This document shows positions 9,512 to 19,181 of a DNA stretch of 64,000 nucleotides, in pieces. The position numbers were made by a program, and so were the translations under genes. Within the stretch, counting starts at the first letter, position 1. Each line of letters starts with the position of its first letter. Origin of the DNA: Methylobacterium radiotolerans JCM 2831 (GTDB lineage Bacteria > Pseudomonadota > Alphaproteobacteria > Rhizobiales > Beijerinckiaceae); contig NC_010505.1 in NCBI RefSeq assembly GCF_000019725.1, forward strand, positions 372,001 to 436,000, in the 5' to 3' direction. The notes under the pieces are model-generated. The model was given only the letters and a program-made list of their open reading frames with translations, was not told the origin of the DNA and ran no database searches.

Positions 9512-9657
9512 GGACGGCTCGCCGCGGGGCAACCGCCGCAAGCGCGCTGAGGGTCTACCAGCACTGCTCGCGCGGCGCTTGGAACCGGCCGCGCCGGCCC
9601 GCAGAACGCGGCGGCGGCGCGTACCGGCGCCGCGGCACGCGAAACTCGGTCGAGACC

Positions 9658-10206
9658 ATGCCTGCACAACGAACGGCCGCCGCGGCCGTCCGCGCTTTCC
9701 TGTGGCTTCCCCTCCTCCTGGCCGCCGACCGGGCCTGGAGCGCGTCCGCGCCGGACCATGTCGGAGCGGCAGTGGTGGGCGCGCACTTGGCGGACCGGAT
9801 CGTCGGCACCTGGGACCTCGTCTCCTACAAGGTCGAGGACAAGGAGACCGGCAAGCTCATCGACGCCATGGGCGGCACGCCGCGCGGACGCGTCATCTTC
9901 ACCAAGGACGGCTGGGTCGCCTTCAACCTCGAGGGCAGCGCGCGCAAGCCCGCGACCACCGACGCCGAGCGGGCCGCGCTGATGAAGACCCTCGTCGCCT
10001 ATATCGGACGTTACCGGATCGAGGGCGACCAGTGGGTCACGAGCGTGCAGACGGCCTGGGCACCCGAATGGGTCGGCACCGAGCAGCGTCGCACCATCCA
10101 CATCGACGGCGACTACGCCGACGTCACGACCCCTTGGCGCGTGATGCCCAACTGGGATGACGGCCGGCTGTCGCGCAGCATCATCCGGTTCAAGCACATC
10201 CCGTAG
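9658..10206 (+). CDS. Secreted lipocalin-like domain protein
   Basis: A 182-residue protein with a signal peptide (about 1-29, cleavage near AWSASA). The mature part opens with RIVGTWDLVSYKVEDKETGK and continues with PRGRVIFTKDGWVAFNL, a pattern typical of the lipocalin-like domain family (Lipocalin_5), small beta-barrels that often bind hydrophobic ligands. A long reading frame continues upstream, but codon pattern and the signal peptide point to the ATG at 9658. The gene stands alone. The ligand is unknown. Confidence 0.72.
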   Translation: MPAQRTAAAAVRAFLWLPLLLAADRAWSASAPDHVGAAVVGAHLADRIVGTWDLVSYKVEDKETGKLIDAMGGTPRGRVIFTKDGWVAFNLEGSARKPATTDAERAALMKTLVAYIGRYRIEGDQWVTSVQTAWAPEWVGTEQRRTIHIDGDYADVTTPWRVMPNWDDGRLSRSIIRFKHIP

Positions 10207-10744
10207 CGACACGTCCGGCGGCGCCGCCAGACGCTGACACGCGGTCCAGCGGCCGGGGCAAGTCTATCGGCAGGTCGCCGCCGTGGCCGCCGGTCGTCGC
10301 GGCGGACTGACAGGATGGCGGTGATTGCAACCCCGGCAGTGATTGTCCTCTGAAGCCTCGTCCTCTATGAGGCCACCATCAATCTGCTGAGCCAAGCCAG
10401 CCAGCATCTTCCCGCCCACCCGGCAATCGCGCCACCGCGCGAGCGAGGTCTTGAACCGGAGATCCGTTCTCCGGCGTGATCGCGCGCCATGGCGGAGGGA
10501 AGGCCTGCGTCGCGCGAGCGCGTCCCATCGTCCCGCGATCCGTGCGGGCCGGGGACGATGGAAGCGATGCGGACCAGCGCAGGACCGCCGTGTCGGGTCG
10601 AGCGAGGCCACGAGCGTACCGCGACGGGAACGGGGAAACGATCCGGAAGGCCGGACGGGCGGAGTTCGCGCCCGTCGCATCGAGTGTCTTCCGTACGCGG
10701 GGCGGCCAATCGGCCGGTCCGGTACGCAAAAGCGGGATCTGCCC
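10207..10744. other. Intergenic leader before mqo
   Basis: About 540 bases without a credible gene. Reading frames on both strands here are Arg-rich and look like by-products of GC bias. I see no riboswitch-like or strong promoter element. Confidence 0.45.
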
Positions 10745-12475
10745 ATGCGTGGCGACGACGATAACCAACACCAGCGCGACCGCCGGGCGGCGAACGTGCT
10801 GCCCCTCAGCCGGCGGCAACTGCTCGGCACGGCCGCGACCGGCCTGGCGCTGGCGGCCCTGCCGGGCCCGCTGGCCCTGGCCGATGGCGCGGACAGCAAG
10901 GTCGACGTGCTGCTGATCGGCGGCGGGATTATGAGCGCGACGCTCGGCGTCTGGCTGAACGAGCTGGAGCCGAACTGGTCGATCCAGATGATCGAACGTC
11001 TCGATCAGGTCGCCCTCGAGAGCTCGAACGGCTGGAACAACGCCGGCACCGGACACTCGGCCCTGGCGGAGCTGAATTACACGCCCGAGAAGAAGAACGG
11101 GCAGATCGAGATCGCCAAGGCGGTGGAGATCAACGAGGCGTTCCAGGTGACCCGGCAGTTCCTGGCCCACCAGGTCAAGACCGGCGTGATGACGGACCCG
11201 CGCGCCTTCATCAACTACACGCCCCACATGAGCTTCGTCTGGGGTGACGACAACATCGCCTACCTGAAGAAGCGCTGGGAGGCCCTCAAGGCGAGCCCGC
11301 TCTTCGCCGGCATGGAATATTCGGAGGATCCGGAGCAGCTCCGCAAGTGGGTTCCCCTGATGATGGAGGGACGTGACCCGAAGCAGAAGGTCGCCGCGAC
11401 GTGGTCGCCGCTCGGCACCGACTGCGAGTGGGGCGAAGTGACCCGGCAGTACGTCGCCCACCTACAGAAGCAGCCGAGCTTCAGCCTGCGGCTCTCGACC
11501 GAGGTCGAGAGCATCACCAAGAACGGCGACGGCTCGTGGCGGGTGAGCGCGAAGAACCTGAAGGACGGGACGCGCCGGACGGTCGACGCGAAGTTCGTCT
11601 TCATCGGCGCGGGCGGGGGCGCCCTGCACCTGCTGCAGAAATCCGGCATCCCCGAAGGGGACGATTACGCCGGCTTCCCGGTGGGCGGCTCGTTCCTGAT
11701 CAACGACAATCCCGACGTCGCCACGCTCCACCTCGCCAAGGCGTACGGCAAGGCGTCGGTGGGCTCCCCGCCGATGTCCGTGCCGCATCTCGACACCCGC
11801 GTGCTCGGCGGCAAGCGCGTGATCCTGTTCGGGCCCTTCGCGACCTTCTCGACCAAGTTCCTCAAGGAGGGCTCGTACTTCGACCTCCTCAGCTCGACCA
11901 CCACCAGCAATCTCTGGCCGATGATGAAGGTCGGCGTCGACGAGTTCCCGCTGGTCGAGTACCTCGCGGGGCAGCTGATGCTGTCGGACGACGACCGGAT
12001 CGCGGCGCTGCGCGAGTACTTCCCGAAGGCGAGGAAAGAAGAGTGGCGCCTCTGGCAGGCGGGGCAGCGCGTGCAGATCATCAAGCGCGACCCGAACAAG
12101 GGCGGCGTGCTGAAGCTCGGCACCGAGATCGTGAACGCCAAGGACGGCAGCATCGCGGCCCTTCTCGGGGCCTCGCCCGGTGCCTCCACAGCGGCGCCGA
12201 TCATGCTCCAGGTCCTGGAGAAGGTGTTCGCCCAGAAGGTCGCCACGCCGGAATGGCAGGCGAAGATCCGTGAGATCGTTCCCAGCTACGGCACGAAGCT
12301 CAACGACGATCCGGACCGTGTCGCCCGCGCGTGGGCCGACACGAGCGCGCAGCTCCGGCTCCCGACCCCGCCGCAGATCGACCGCGCCGTGCTCAAGCCG
12401 GTCACGACCGGCAGCACCGTGCTCAACAGCAGCGCCACGCCGGTGAAGGAGCCGGTCCACGACCTCGCTCCGTGA
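10745..12475 (+). CDS. mqo: Malate:quinone oxidoreductase with Tat-like leader
   Basis: A 576-residue FAD enzyme that oxidises malate to oxaloacetate and passes electrons to quinone. The FAD fingerprint [13 protein letters not shown] (about 57-69) is followed by MQO-specific segments: [18 protein letters not shown], the NPGASTA-like [12 protein letters not shown] and a C-terminal PSYG region. The family is usually about 490-550 residues and cytosolic, bound to the membrane surface. Here about 45 residues precede the FAD motif and include SRRQLLG followed by a hydrophobic stretch ending in ALA, a typical twin-arginine signal. The start at 10745 is the first ATG that keeps this leader intact. 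A strong hairpin follows the stop. Confidence 0.9.
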   Translation: MRGDDDNQHQRDRRAANVLPLSRRQLLGTAATGLALAALPGPLALADGADSKVDVLLIGGGIMSATLGVWLNELEPNWSIQMIERLDQVALESSNGWNNAGTGHSALAELNYTPEKKNGQIEIAKAVEINEAFQVTRQFLAHQVKTGVMTDPRAFINYTPHMSFVWGDDNIAYLKKRWEALKASPLFAGMEYSEDPEQLRKWVPLMMEGRDPKQKVAATWSPLGTDCEWGEVTRQYVAHLQKQPSFSLRLSTEVESITKNGDGSWRVSAKNLKDGTRRTVDAKFVFIGAGGGALHLLQKSGIPEGDDYAGFPVGGSFLINDNPDVATLHLAKAYGKASVGSPPMSVPHLDTRVLGGKRVILFGPFATFSTKFLKEGSYFDLLSSTTTSNLWPMMKVGVDEFPLVEYLAGQLMLSDDDRIAALREYFPKARKEEWRLWQAGQRVQIIKRDPNKGGVLKLGTEIVNAKDGSIAALLGASPGASTAAPIMLQVLEKVFAQKVATPEWQAKIREIVPSYGTKLNDDPDRVARAWADTSAQLRLPTPPQIDRAVLKPVTTGSTVLNSSATPVKEPVHDLAP

Positions 12476-12480
12476 GCGGC

Positions 12481-12518
12481 GTGGCCCGGGGCGCTGCCGT
12501 TCGTGCGCCCCGGGCCAC
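12481..12518. terminator. Strong hairpin after mqo
   Basis: Perfect 14-base inverted repeat, GTGGCCCGGGGCGC (12481-12494) and its complement (12505-12518), with a 10-base loop, starting 5 bases past the mqo stop and before the convergent DUF3750 gene. No T tract. Confidence 0.7.
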
Positions 12519-12568
12519 GCGGTGGCCCAACTCCGACTCTGCAGGCTTCGCGGTTGCCCGGAGAGCGC

Positions 12569-13303
12569 TCAGAGGCCGACCCGACCCAGGGCCGGCAACT
12601 TGATCCCGGGCCGCCGCAGGTCGATCCCGGCGACGGCGCCGAGCAGATTCAGCTCCAGGCCCTCGACCCAGCCGAGCGTCAGGCCGGCATAGCCGCCGAG
12701 ATTGAGGCGAATGCCGGTTCGGGACGGCGTCGGACCGATCCAGCGCCCGTCGTAGGGGAAATCCTTGCCGATCGCGGTCGTCGGCAGGCTCGCGCGGATC
12801 TCCGGAACCGCCGCCATGACGGCGGCCACGAAGGTGTTCGAATTCGGACCAGGCCAGACGACGTAGTCGCCGGGCCGGCTGTAGCGGTACTCGGCCACGG
12901 CCTGCCGGATCCGCGGGAGCATCGTCTCCGCCTCGGGCCCGTCGGCCGCGAACACGGTCGTCGGCGTGTTCCCGAACCAGCGCCCGTCCGGCACGAACCG
13001 GTCGACCCAGATCGGCTGCCCCCAGGCCGTGTAGTCGAACCGGCTGTAGGCGCGGGCGCCGCGCTCCTTGAGGACGATCCAACTGTGCGTCGCCACGATG
13101 CCGCGCCAGCTCACGGTCCGTGCCGAGAAGATGCGCAGCACGGCGCCGGGATGCGCGTCCGCGCGCGGCAGCAGTCCGGCGCTGGACCGATCCGCCAGAC
13201 GCCAGTCGCCGCTCGCGCGCGTCGCGTAGAGCAGGGCTGAGACCGCCACCGGCACGAGGAAGAGCGCGGCGAGCGCGAGGAGGGCGATCCTGAACAGGGT
13301 CAC
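12569..13303 (-). CDS. DUF3750 family membrane-anchored protein
   Basis: A 244-residue protein starting with a hydrophobic helix or uncleaved signal (about 3-24), then an exported domain. Segments THSWIVLKERGA, YDYVVWPGPNSNTFV (here GDYVVWPGPNSNTF) and GKDFPYDGRWIGPTPS match the DUF3750 family, with conserved Trp, His and Asn residues. The WPGPNSNTF motif recalls NlpC/P60-like or amidase folds, but no function is established. A GTG at 13303 starts the protein right at the hydrophobic segment; a longer frame upstream encodes Arg/Ser-rich sequence of no family. It lies 95 bases downstream of the CitG-like gene on the same strand. Confidence 0.72.
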   Translation of the reverse strand: MTLFRIALLALAALFLVPVAVSALLYATRASGDWRLADRSSAGLLPRADAHPGAVLRIFSARTVSWRGIVATHSWIVLKERGARAYSRFDYTAWGQPIWVDRFVPDGRWFGNTPTTVFAADGPEAETMLPRIRQAVAEYRYSRPGDYVVWPGPNSNTFVAAVMAAVPEIRASLPTTAIGKDFPYDGRWIGPTPSRTGIRLNLGGYAGLTLGWVEGLELNLLGAVAGIDLRRPGIKLPALGRVGL

Positions 13304-13398
13304 GGGCGGTCCGGCGGGGGAGGGGGAACAGGATCCGGATGTAGGTATCGACCGCACCCGCGAAACTGCGACCGACGCGACCCGGGGCTGCTCGCGCG

Positions 13399-14367
13399 TC
13401 AGGGCGCGGAGGCCAGGGCGTCCAGCAGCAGCGTCGCGGCGAGGAGATCGGCGCAGCCGCCGGGACTCAGGCGCGCGGCCACGAAAGAGCGGTGGATCGC
13501 CGCCGCGCGCTCGCGCCAAGCCGGAGCCGCGATGCCGCCGGCGTCGAGAAAGGTCGCGGCGGCCGCGCGCGCGCCGACGAGGCCGTCGGCGCCGCCGCGG
13601 TGCAGGAGATTCGTGTCATCGACGACCGCCAGGAGCGCGAAGAAGCAGTGCACGCGCGCCGCCTCGGGATCGCCGGGGGCGCAGGAACGGCCGAAGCGGA
13701 GGGCGGGAAGGCCGACGGCCCGGATGGTCGGGAAGCCCGAAGCGGCCTCGGCACTGGCGCCGCCGACGCCGAAGCGCCGCGCCGCGCGGCCGCCGTGGCT
13801 GACAGCCGAGACCGGTGCCCGGCTGATCGCCGGCCCCCAGAGATGCCCAACCGCCTCGGCCAGGGCCTCGGCCCCGGCCCGCCCGACACCGTGCCCTTCA
13901 CCTTTCGCTCCCGCCGCGGCGCAGATCAGGCCGAGCGAGAAGATCGCGCCCCGATGCGCGTTGACGCCGCCCGTCGCCCGCATCATCGCGATCTCGGCTT
14001 TCAGACCGATGGCCCGCAAATCCGCCATCTCCGCCGCGCGGGCACCCGCCGCGACCAGCTCCGCGAAGAACGGCCGGATCGCCGCCGCGCTGCGGCGGAG
14101 AGTCTCCGCATCCATGTCGTCGTGGCTGCCGGAATCGACCGGGCTCACGAGGCCGGGCTTGGGCCATGTCTCCAATTCGCCGATGAGCGCCGCGTGCGCA
14201 AGATCCGCGACGCGACCGGCGCTGGGCGCGTCGGCGCGGCACGCGTCGGCATCCGGCGCAGTCAGGCTCTGTTCGTCGCGCAGGGTCGGGCCTCCTCCCG
14301 GCTTCGCCAGCGCAGCCGAAGCGGCGTCGGGCGGTCCGACGTATACCGGATGGCGGCGCCCGCGCAT
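13399..14367 (-). CDS. Triphosphoribosyl-dephospho-CoA synthase (CitG/MdcB-like) protein
   Basis: A 322-residue protein. The family signature is clear: ETWPKPGLVSPVDSGSHDDMD (about 66-86), then TGGVNAHRGAIFSLGL (about 133-148) and a C-terminal SPGGCADLLAATLLLDAL. CitG/MdcB proteins make the phosphoribosyl-dephospho-CoA prosthetic group of citrate lyase or malonate decarboxylase. No such enzyme is encoded in the window. Homologues of this family also occur among tetrahydromethanopterin-linked genes of methylotrophs, so another triphosphoribosyl or nucleotide-transfer role is possible. The first 50 residues are poorly conserved in type and the true start could be further downstream. Confidence 0.72.
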   Translation of the reverse strand: MRGRRHPVYVGPPDAASAALAKPGGGPTLRDEQSLTAPDADACRADAPSAGRVADLAHAALIGELETWPKPGLVSPVDSGSHDDMDAETLRRSAAAIRPFFAELVAAGARAAEMADLRAIGLKAEIAMMRATGGVNAHRGAIFSLGLICAAAGAKGEGHGVGRAGAEALAEAVGHLWGPAISRAPVSAVSHGGRAARRFGVGGASAEAASGFPTIRAVGLPALRFGRSCAPGDPEAARVHCFFALLAVVDDTNLLHRGGADGLVGARAAAATFLDAGGIAAPAWRERAAAIHRSFVAARLSPGGCADLLAATLLLDALASAP

Positions 14368-14403
14368 CCGCGACGGTCTCCGCGCGGGGTCGCCTATCCG
14401 GAC

Positions 14404-15273
14404 TTAGAAGGAACCGACGAAGCGTTCGGGCAGCTGCCAGAGGTCGGGCGCCTGGACCACACTCTTACGCTCGATCGCGTCGGCGAAGATCCGCTTCGTC
14501 GTCTCGAAATGGGCCTCACCCGGCCGCATCTGAACGCGACGGCGCGGGATCCGGCCGACATCCGCCTTCACGAAGGTCAGGAACTCCGTCGGGTCGATGG
14601 CGTGGTGCGAATTCGGGATGCCGATCGGCGCGGCCGCATTCCGCTTCTGCTGGCGCCTGAAGAGTATGTCGTGATCCAAATACGCCAGATGGAACAGGAA
14701 CAGGTCGCGAAAATCGGGGCGGTGATCCTGGATCAGGCAATGGAAGCCGACATGCCAGTCGATCCGCTCCGACACGATGGTGGACTTGCACAGGGTCGAT
14801 ATCGGACGGATGAATCGCCGCTGGCCAGAGATGGGCGCCGCGACGTTGATGGGAGGCTCGTCCTGCACGTGCATGACATCGGCTCCGAACAGATCGAGGA
14901 TTGGGGGCAGCGATCGCGCGGCGATATAGTCTGAGAGGCTCGGCGACACGTCGGGATCTGGAAGGATCAGCTCGTCGCTGTCCGCATAGAGAACATATTT
15001 GAAGCCGATGAACAAAGACGCGCAGAAATCCCTGACTGTGTGGGCGCGCTCCCACTCGTTCAGGGGCAGTCGCGGCAATCGGATGACGTTCGCGCGCAGC
15101 CCGGTTGTCGAGCCGTCGTCGGTGCCGTGGTCGAGGATATAACAGTTTTCAGCCCCGACCTGCCGCTCGTAGTGCTTCAGCCAGAGCGGAAGCATGGTCG
15201 CTTCATTGTAGGTCATGGTCACGGCGGCGAGCGGCCTCTTGTGCAACGGCATCCCTTCCCGCCAATGCGGCAT
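14404..15273 (-). CDS. Glycosyltransferase family 2-like protein
   Basis: A 289-residue soluble protein of the GT2_4/GT92-like type. It opens with AAVTMTYNEATMLPLWLKHYERQVG, the usual nucleotide-sugar binding start of this group, and has a DxD motif in YADSDELILPD (D98, D100) for metal-UDP/GDP-sugar binding. A third motif region is HLAYLDHDILFRRQQKR. No membrane helices. The start at 15273 has GGAAG with good spacing. It is divergent from the methyltransferase gene, 53 bases apart, so the two may be co-regulated in polysaccharide or glycoprotein decoration. The acceptor is not inferable. Confidence 0.8.
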   Translation of the reverse strand: MPHWREGMPLHKRPLAAVTMTYNEATMLPLWLKHYERQVGAENCYILDHGTDDGSTTGLRANVIRLPRLPLNEWERAHTVRDFCASLFIGFKYVLYADSDELILPDPDVSPSLSDYIAARSLPPILDLFGADVMHVQDEPPINVAAPISGQRRFIRPISTLCKSTIVSERIDWHVGFHCLIQDHRPDFRDLFLFHLAYLDHDILFRRQQKRNAAAPIGIPNSHHAIDPTEFLTFVKADVGRIPRRRVQMRPGEAHFETTKRIFADAIERKSVVQAPDLWQLPERFVGSF

Positions 15274-15326
15274 TCACCGCGCTTCCACAGCGCATTCGCG
15301 AAGCGTTTGTTCGGAGCTTAGATGCA

Positions 15327-16739
15327 ATGGATCGTGCGCAGCAACTCCTGAGGTCACTGACCAAGGATGCCCGCATCGTCGAGGTTGGCCCGAGCTTCAG
15401 CCCGCTCGCGCCGAAGCGCGACGGCTGGAACACGTTCGTCATCGATCACGCGCCGCGCGCCGAGCTCATCGAGAAGTATCACGACCAGACCGTCGACCGC
15501 ATCGAGGAGGTCGATTTCGTCTGGACGGGGGGCTCGATCGCCGACGCGGTCCCGGTGGAGCAGCACGGGACGTTCGACGCGTTCATCGCCAGCCACGTCA
15601 TCGAGCACACCACCGACGTGGTGACCTTCCTGCGCGCCGCCGAGACGCTGCTCCGGCCGGACGGCGTCGTGATCCTGGCCGTGCCCGACAAGCGCAAATG
15701 CTTCGATTTCTACCGCTCCCTGACCGGGACGGCGGACGCGATCGCGGCCTTCTTGGAGAAGCGGAACCGTCACACGGTCCGGACCCACATCGACTACGCC
15801 CTGAACATGGCGCTGAAGGACAACGGCACGGTCGGCGCTTGGTCGGGCCGGGACACGCGGCCGGCCATCCCGGCCAACCCGCTGACCGATGAGGCGCAGT
15901 GGCTCGGCGCCGCGCAGCTGCCGCACTACGCCGACGCCCATGCCTGGGTATTCGTGCCAGCGAGCTTCAACCTGATGATCCTGGAGCTGTCGCAGCTCGG
16001 CTACATCGATCTGCGCGTCGAGGATTCCCTCGACATGGACGCGACGGAATTCTTCGTGTGGCTCCGCAAGGGACGCCAGCGCCTGGCGCCGGACAAGATC
16101 CGCGAGCAGCGCACCGCGCTGATGCAGCGCGCGATCGTCGAGCTGGCGGAGCAGGTGCAGCAACTGCCCGAGACGTCCTTCGTCGAGATGGCCTCGGCGG
16201 GGGCCCTGCGGGACCAGCTCCTCAAGGCGACCTACCGGACCGACGCGCTCCGCACGGTGCTGGCGGCGCTGCGCGCCAGCATCGGTCGTTTCGGGCTGGA
16301 TCGGGCCAAGTTCAAGCGCCTGATCGGCGCGGCCAGCCAGAAAGTGCCGGGGAATCACTCGGCAGCGGTACAGCACAGGATCCTGTTGACCGAGGCGACC
16401 AAGATCCTCGAAGGAATCGCGGATACCGCCGCCGAGGTGGACGATCGGGACCCCGCCGTCATCGACAGCGCCGTGCTGGTCGCGCCGCTCGGCGCGGCCC
16501 AGTTCGGGGATCCGCTCCTCGCCGCAGAACTCGATCGCGAGCGCCAGCGTGCCAAGGCCGTCCGCATGGTGCTGGACGCCGTGCTCGGAAGTCTGCGCGG
16601 CCGCGCCCTCGACAAGAAGCGGTTCCGGGACCTGCTCACGCAGGCGGCCGCGCAGACGCCGAATGACGGACCCGAATCTGCCCGCCACGCGGTGCTGTCC
16701 GAGGAATCGCGGCGGGTCCTCGGCTTGCCGATCGCCTGA
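15327..16739 (+). CDS. SAM-dependent methyltransferase with long C-terminal helical region
   Basis: A 470-residue protein. The N-terminal 200 residues form a class I methyltransferase domain: motif I is ARIVEVGPSFSPLAPKR (about 15-31, a GPSxxP variant), followed by DAFIASHVIEHTTDVVTFLR and LLRPDGVVILAVPDKRKCF. The motif I variant and the HVIEH segment are usual in methyltransferases encoded beside glycosyltransferases of surface polysaccharide loci. Residues 230-470 hold no recognised domain and are mostly helical, possibly for partner binding. The ATG at 15327 gives a compact N terminus; upstream in-frame sequence overlaps the divergent glycosyltransferase. The target is unknown. Confidence 0.78.
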   Translation: MDRAQQLLRSLTKDARIVEVGPSFSPLAPKRDGWNTFVIDHAPRAELIEKYHDQTVDRIEEVDFVWTGGSIADAVPVEQHGTFDAFIASHVIEHTTDVVTFLRAAETLLRPDGVVILAVPDKRKCFDFYRSLTGTADAIAAFLEKRNRHTVRTHIDYALNMALKDNGTVGAWSGRDTRPAIPANPLTDEAQWLGAAQLPHYADAHAWVFVPASFNLMILELSQLGYIDLRVEDSLDMDATEFFVWLRKGRQRLAPDKIREQRTALMQRAIVELAEQVQQLPETSFVEMASAGALRDQLLKATYRTDALRTVLAALRASIGRFGLDRAKFKRLIGAASQKVPGNHSAAVQHRILLTEATKILEGIADTAAEVDDRDPAVIDSAVLVAPLGAAQFGDPLLAAELDRERQRAKAVRMVLDAVLGSLRGRALDKKRFRDLLTQAAAQTPNDGPESARHAVLSEESRRVLGLPIA

Positions 16740-16816
16740 ATCCGACTACGGCACCGGCCACGCGGCGGGCGCGACCGGCATCCCGCGCTCCTGGAGTGTG
16801 TGAGACCGGCCGGTCG

Positions 16817-18799
16817 TCAGGCCGCAGACGCGACCGCCGGGGAGATGCGCTTGCGGGCCTTCTTGTCCGCGGTGCTGCTCACGAACGCCTGCGCCTCCTC
16901 CTTGCGCTCGAAGACGTGCGGCGCGACCCCGCGCTTGTTCAGGGCTTCCTCCATCTTGAGGCGCAGGAAGGCGCTCGTCGCGTACCGGGTGGTGGTCGCG
17001 TAGTAGTTCGCCTGCAGGTACTGGACCATGCCGGCGTAGTCGTCGACCAAGTTCTCGTTGAGCCGGAAGCCGTCGTGGTTGATCACGGCGTTGACCCGCT
17101 GACCCGCCTTCCGGCAGGCCTCGACGATGGTCATGCGCAGCTCGTCCATGTCGCCCTTCACCCGGCAGTACCAGCCCTCCAGGTTGACGAAGAGGATGTT
17201 GCGCTCGCCGTCGTAGCTGACGCGGGACTTGAGATCGAGGTTGAGCAGGTCCGAGATCAGCTCCATCGGCTCGTCGCGGAAGATCCGCGGGTCCATCGGC
17301 ACCGGATTGCGCACCACGGGGGCGAAGTCCATGTGGGCGAGGATGTCGCGCTCGATATCGATCCCGGGCGCGACCTCGACCAGTTCCAGCCCCTCCGGCG
17401 TCAGCTGGAAGACGCAGCGCTCGGTCACGTAGAGGACCGGCTGCGAGCGCTCGACCGCGTAGGGACCGGAGAACGTGTTCTGCTGGACCTGGGTCACGAA
17501 CTTGCGGGCCTTGCCCTCCCGCACGATGCGCACCTGACCGTCGCTCACCGCGATCTCCAGGCCGCCGGCCGTGAACGTCCCGGCGAACACGACGGTGCGG
17601 GCGTTCTGCGAGATGTTGATGAAGCCGCCGCAGCCGTTCAGCTTGCCGCCGAACCGCGAGGTGTTGACGTTGCCGGCCGCATCGCACTCGGCCATGCCCA
17701 GGCAGGTCATGTCGAGGCCGCCGCCGTCGTAGAAGTCGAACATCTGGTTCTGGTCGATGATGCAATCGGCGTTGGTGGCGGCGCCGAAGCTCGAACCGGA
17801 GGCCAGCACTCCGCCCACCGCGCCCGCCTCGGTGGTGAGCGTGATGTAGGGGGTGATCTTCTCCTCGTTGGCGACCGATGAGATCCCCTCGGGCGCGCCG
17901 ACGCCGAGATTGACTACGCCGTTCGGCGGCAGCTCGAAGGCAGCGCGGCGCGCGATGATCTTGCGCTCGTTCAGCGCCATCCGCTTGATGCCGGTGACCG
18001 GGACCCGGATCTCGCCGGCCAGCGCGGCGTCGTGCATCACGCCGTAGTTCATCCGGTGCATCTCGGGCTCGGCCACCACAACGCAGTCGACGAGAATGCC
18101 GGGGACACGCACGTCCTTCGGCAGGAGGTAGCCGTCGTCGACGATGCGCTCGACTTGGGCGATGACGATGCCGCCGTTGTTTCGGGCCGCCATGGCCTGG
18201 GCGAGGCAGTCCAGGGTCAGCGCCTCCTTCTCGTAGGAGAGATTGCCCGACGGGTCGGCCGAGGTGGCGCGGATGAAGGCGACGTCGATCTTGGTCGCCG
18301 TGTAGAACAGCCACTCCTCGCCATCGACCTCGACGAGTTTGACGATGTCCTCGGTGGTCAGCTCGTTGACCTTGGCGCCCCCGTGTCGCGGGTCGACATA
18401 GGTCTTCAGGCCGACCTTCGAGAACAGGCCCGGCTGCCCCGCCGCGCAGGCCCGATAGAGCTGGGAGATCACGCCCTGGGGCAGGTTGTAGCCGCGGATC
18501 AGATTGTCCTGGGCGGCCTTGGCCACCTTCGGCATGCGGCCGAAATTGGCCGCGATGACCCGCGAAAGGAGGCCGTCATGGTGCAGGCGGCCGGTGCCGA
18601 GCCCTTTGCTGTCGCCGGCGCCCGCCGTCATGATCAGGGTGAGGCCGCGCGGCGATCCGGTCTCGACGAACCGCTTCTCGAGGGCGGCGTGCAGGGCCTC
18701 CGGGATGCAGCTCTGGACAAACCCCGTGGTGGTCACGACGTCGTTCTTGCGGATCAGCGCGATCGCCTCTTCCGCCGAGATGACCTTGTTCTTCCTCAT
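16817..18799 (-). CDS. Acetate/3-oxoacid CoA-transferase, fused alpha-beta, with extra C-terminal domain
   Basis: A 660-residue enzyme. The N-terminal half (about 1-290) is the alpha part (GFVQSCIPEALHAALEKRF; GAGDSKGLG), the second half the beta part with the catalytic Glu in TTEAGAVGG (about E324), which forms the glutamyl-CoA thioester. This fused layout is that of propionate/acetate CoA-transferases (Pct/YdiF), normally about 520-540 residues. About 125 residues follow (about 525-650), with LFVNLEGWYCRVKGDMDEL and a final VFERKEEAQAFV. This resembles a STAS/SpoIIAA-like fold and is not part of the usual enzyme. I chose the ATG at 18799, preceded by GGGGAGGA; a GTG at 18823 is the alternative. 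Confidence 0.82.
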   Translation of the reverse strand: MRKNKVISAEEAIALIRKNDVVTTTGFVQSCIPEALHAALEKRFVETGSPRGLTLIMTAGAGDSKGLGTGRLHHDGLLSRVIAANFGRMPKVAKAAQDNLIRGYNLPQGVISQLYRACAAGQPGLFSKVGLKTYVDPRHGGAKVNELTTEDIVKLVEVDGEEWLFYTATKIDVAFIRATSADPSGNLSYEKEALTLDCLAQAMAARNNGGIVIAQVERIVDDGYLLPKDVRVPGILVDCVVVAEPEMHRMNYGVMHDAALAGEIRVPVTGIKRMALNERKIIARRAAFELPPNGVVNLGVGAPEGISSVANEEKITPYITLTTEAGAVGGVLASGSSFGAATNADCIIDQNQMFDFYDGGGLDMTCLGMAECDAAGNVNTSRFGGKLNGCGGFINISQNARTVVFAGTFTAGGLEIAVSDGQVRIVREGKARKFVTQVQQNTFSGPYAVERSQPVLYVTERCVFQLTPEGLELVEVAPGIDIERDILAHMDFAPVVRNPVPMDPRIFRDEPMELISDLLNLDLKSRVSYDGERNILFVNLEGWYCRVKGDMDELRMTIVEACRKAGQRVNAVINHDGFRLNENLVDDYAGMVQYLQANYYATTTRYATSAFLRLKMEEALNKRGVAPHVFERKEEAQAFVSSTADKKARKRISPAVASAA

Positions 18800-19181
18800 G
18801 GAGCCCGTGATCCTCCCCGGCACCTCCGGGAGCGGCCGGCCGTGATGCCCGCCGCCTCCGACTGTGCCATGCGCCGCCCCCGTGGTGCCGGGACGTCTCG
18901 GCCCCGGGAGTCGGCTGAGTTTTGAATACGATCGTTATTGCACCGCATCAATATTTGCGGCACTGCACGAGGGCACATGCCGGCCTCGTGACAGTACTCC
19001 GAGTATGGAGTTCGGCGCTCCTGAAAAACTCTTCGGTCCACGATCAGAAAAATTGCGCGCTCCTCGGGGCTGTCGGCCGCCTGTGCTCCGCCGCACGCGG
19101 TTTTCACGGTCCGCGTGTGCCGGCTCACCGCGGCGTCGCCCGATCCGGTGTCTCTCGGTCCCGACACGACAGGAGGCGATC
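18800..19181. other. Intergenic region, probable divergent promoters
   Basis: About 380 bases with no credible gene, noticeably AT-richer between 18915 and 19060. It separates the CoA-transferase gene from the rightward small gene and probably holds promoters for both. No repeat or operator stands out. Confidence 0.4.
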
